A stretch of DNA of 64,000 nt from Alphaproteobacteria bacterium (lineage in GTDB: Bacteria; Pseudomonadota; Alphaproteobacteria; Ferrovibrionales; Ferrovibrionaceae): the NCBI GenBank assembly GCA_018336035.1, contig JAGXRD010000033.1, forward strand, positions 1 through 64,000. Direction: 5' to 3'. Below are positions 63,661-64,000 of the stretch, one piece after another. Position 1 is the stretch's first letter. Each line of letters opens with the position of its first letter. The notes below the pieces were generated by a model that saw only the letters and a program-made list of their open reading frames with translations, did no database searches and had not been told where the DNA came from. A program made the position numbers and the translations under genes.

Positions 63661-63916
63661 ATTGGCTTCGTCGCACAGCGTTCGCCATTATCCTGTCAAA
63701 GGCGTCGGTTATTTCTTGAACCCATACATCGGATTGTATCGGGTCCAATTTTGGATCGCTTAGTTGCGAGAGTTTATTGGAATGTTCTTTCGCCCATTCT
63801 GCCATCACGACGGATGGCAACCCGTAGGGCTGGGCGGCGTTTGTCATTAGAAACTCAACCAGAAACTCCAAAGCCGTCACGCGCGCCATAAGCGGCACAA
63901 GAATTTTGTCGTTCAT
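63629..63916 (-). CDS. Small hypothetical island protein
   Basis: A 95-residue protein; GGGGGAAA precedes the ATG at 63916 on the minus strand. It is helical (ALEFLVEFLMTNAAQPYGLPSVVMAEWAKEHSNKLSQL). It has no Arg-Asn-x3-His motif and no similarity to HEPN-like proteins A and B by eye. Similar short proteins occur in alphaproteobacterial islands. It is in the same orientation as the two HEPN-like genes, and its 3' end overlaps the plus-strand fragment at 63601. Confidence 0.6.
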   Translation of the reverse strand: MNDKILVPLMARVTALEFLVEFLMTNAAQPYGLPSVVMAEWAKEHSNKLSQLSDPKLDPIQSDVWVQEITDAFDRIMANAVRRSQLSEGLSKGQG

Positions 63917-64000
63917 AATTTCCCCCTGCCTGCTAGAGGTTCAAGCCTAGCGACAGAGGGAAACTAAGTGGACTCGTTAATTTGAGGTTCTTTAGCGCAG

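Overview
The window is GC-rich and densely packed DNA from a chromosome. It most resembles an alphaproteobacterium of the Rhodospirillales or a related order; no rRNA or tRNA gene was seen that could fix this. The evidence is an alphaproteobacterial-type 390-residue SerC followed by SerA behind a structured serC leader, a RibA with an extra N-terminal domain, an OlsB-type ornithine lipid acyltransferase, an SqrR/BigR-like ArsR regulator, a tripartite tricarboxylate (Bug) receptor and several AMP-forming acyl-CoA ligases.

Layout. 1-2449: truncated ArsR-type regulator with two tandem palindromes in front of it, a YbfB-like MFS transporter, and an AsmA-like anchored protein. 2607-16900: a large sugar-acid catabolic region. 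It holds an operon of an RraA-family aldolase, a two-part UxaA dehydratase, an SDR dehydrogenase and an FAH-type diketo-acid hydrolase; a divergent kdgK-like kinase and gntR regulator; a DMT permease; a XylD-like IlvD/Edd dehydratase; a complete carbohydrate ABC transporter; and dgoK-dgoA. Three near-identical palindromes (consensus CTGATATATCAG) lie before the first operon, between kdgK and gntR, and before the ABC operon, so one GntR-type regulator probably controls the whole set.

16915-41630: mostly housekeeping and lipid genes: two patatin-like proteins, a methyltransferase, a divergent tetR/glyoxalase pair, mutT-argJ, a parvulin isomerase, ribA, an L,D-transpeptidase, nitronate monooxygenase, prpE, ampG, an olsB-like gene behind a Pho-box-like site, two acyl-CoA ligases and a ferredoxin-NADP reductase-like enzyme. 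42756-44171 is an AT-rich inserted gene with a Schlafen/AlbA-type domain. 44212-61605 holds comM, a manganese riboswitch with a TMEM165/GDT1-family exporter, an orphan Bug receptor, an LtaS-like sulfatase beside a two-component system, serC-serA, yggS, a thiE-like gene, a TorF-type porin, an enoyl-CoA hydratase with an acyl-CoA ligase, and a single-domain response regulator.

61606-64000 differs from the rest. It opens with a helically phased array of short GCTTAT repeats. Two paralogous minus-strand proteins follow, each with an Arg-Asn-x-x-x-His motif typical of HEPN-fold ribonucleases, interleaved head-to-head and tail-to-tail with small plus-strand genes of phage or island type, some duplicated or cut short. 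A third minus-strand gene of similar layout follows. This is the best candidate for an undescribed mobile or defence-type module.

All gene calls rest on reading translated sequence and motifs by eye; no database search was possible.
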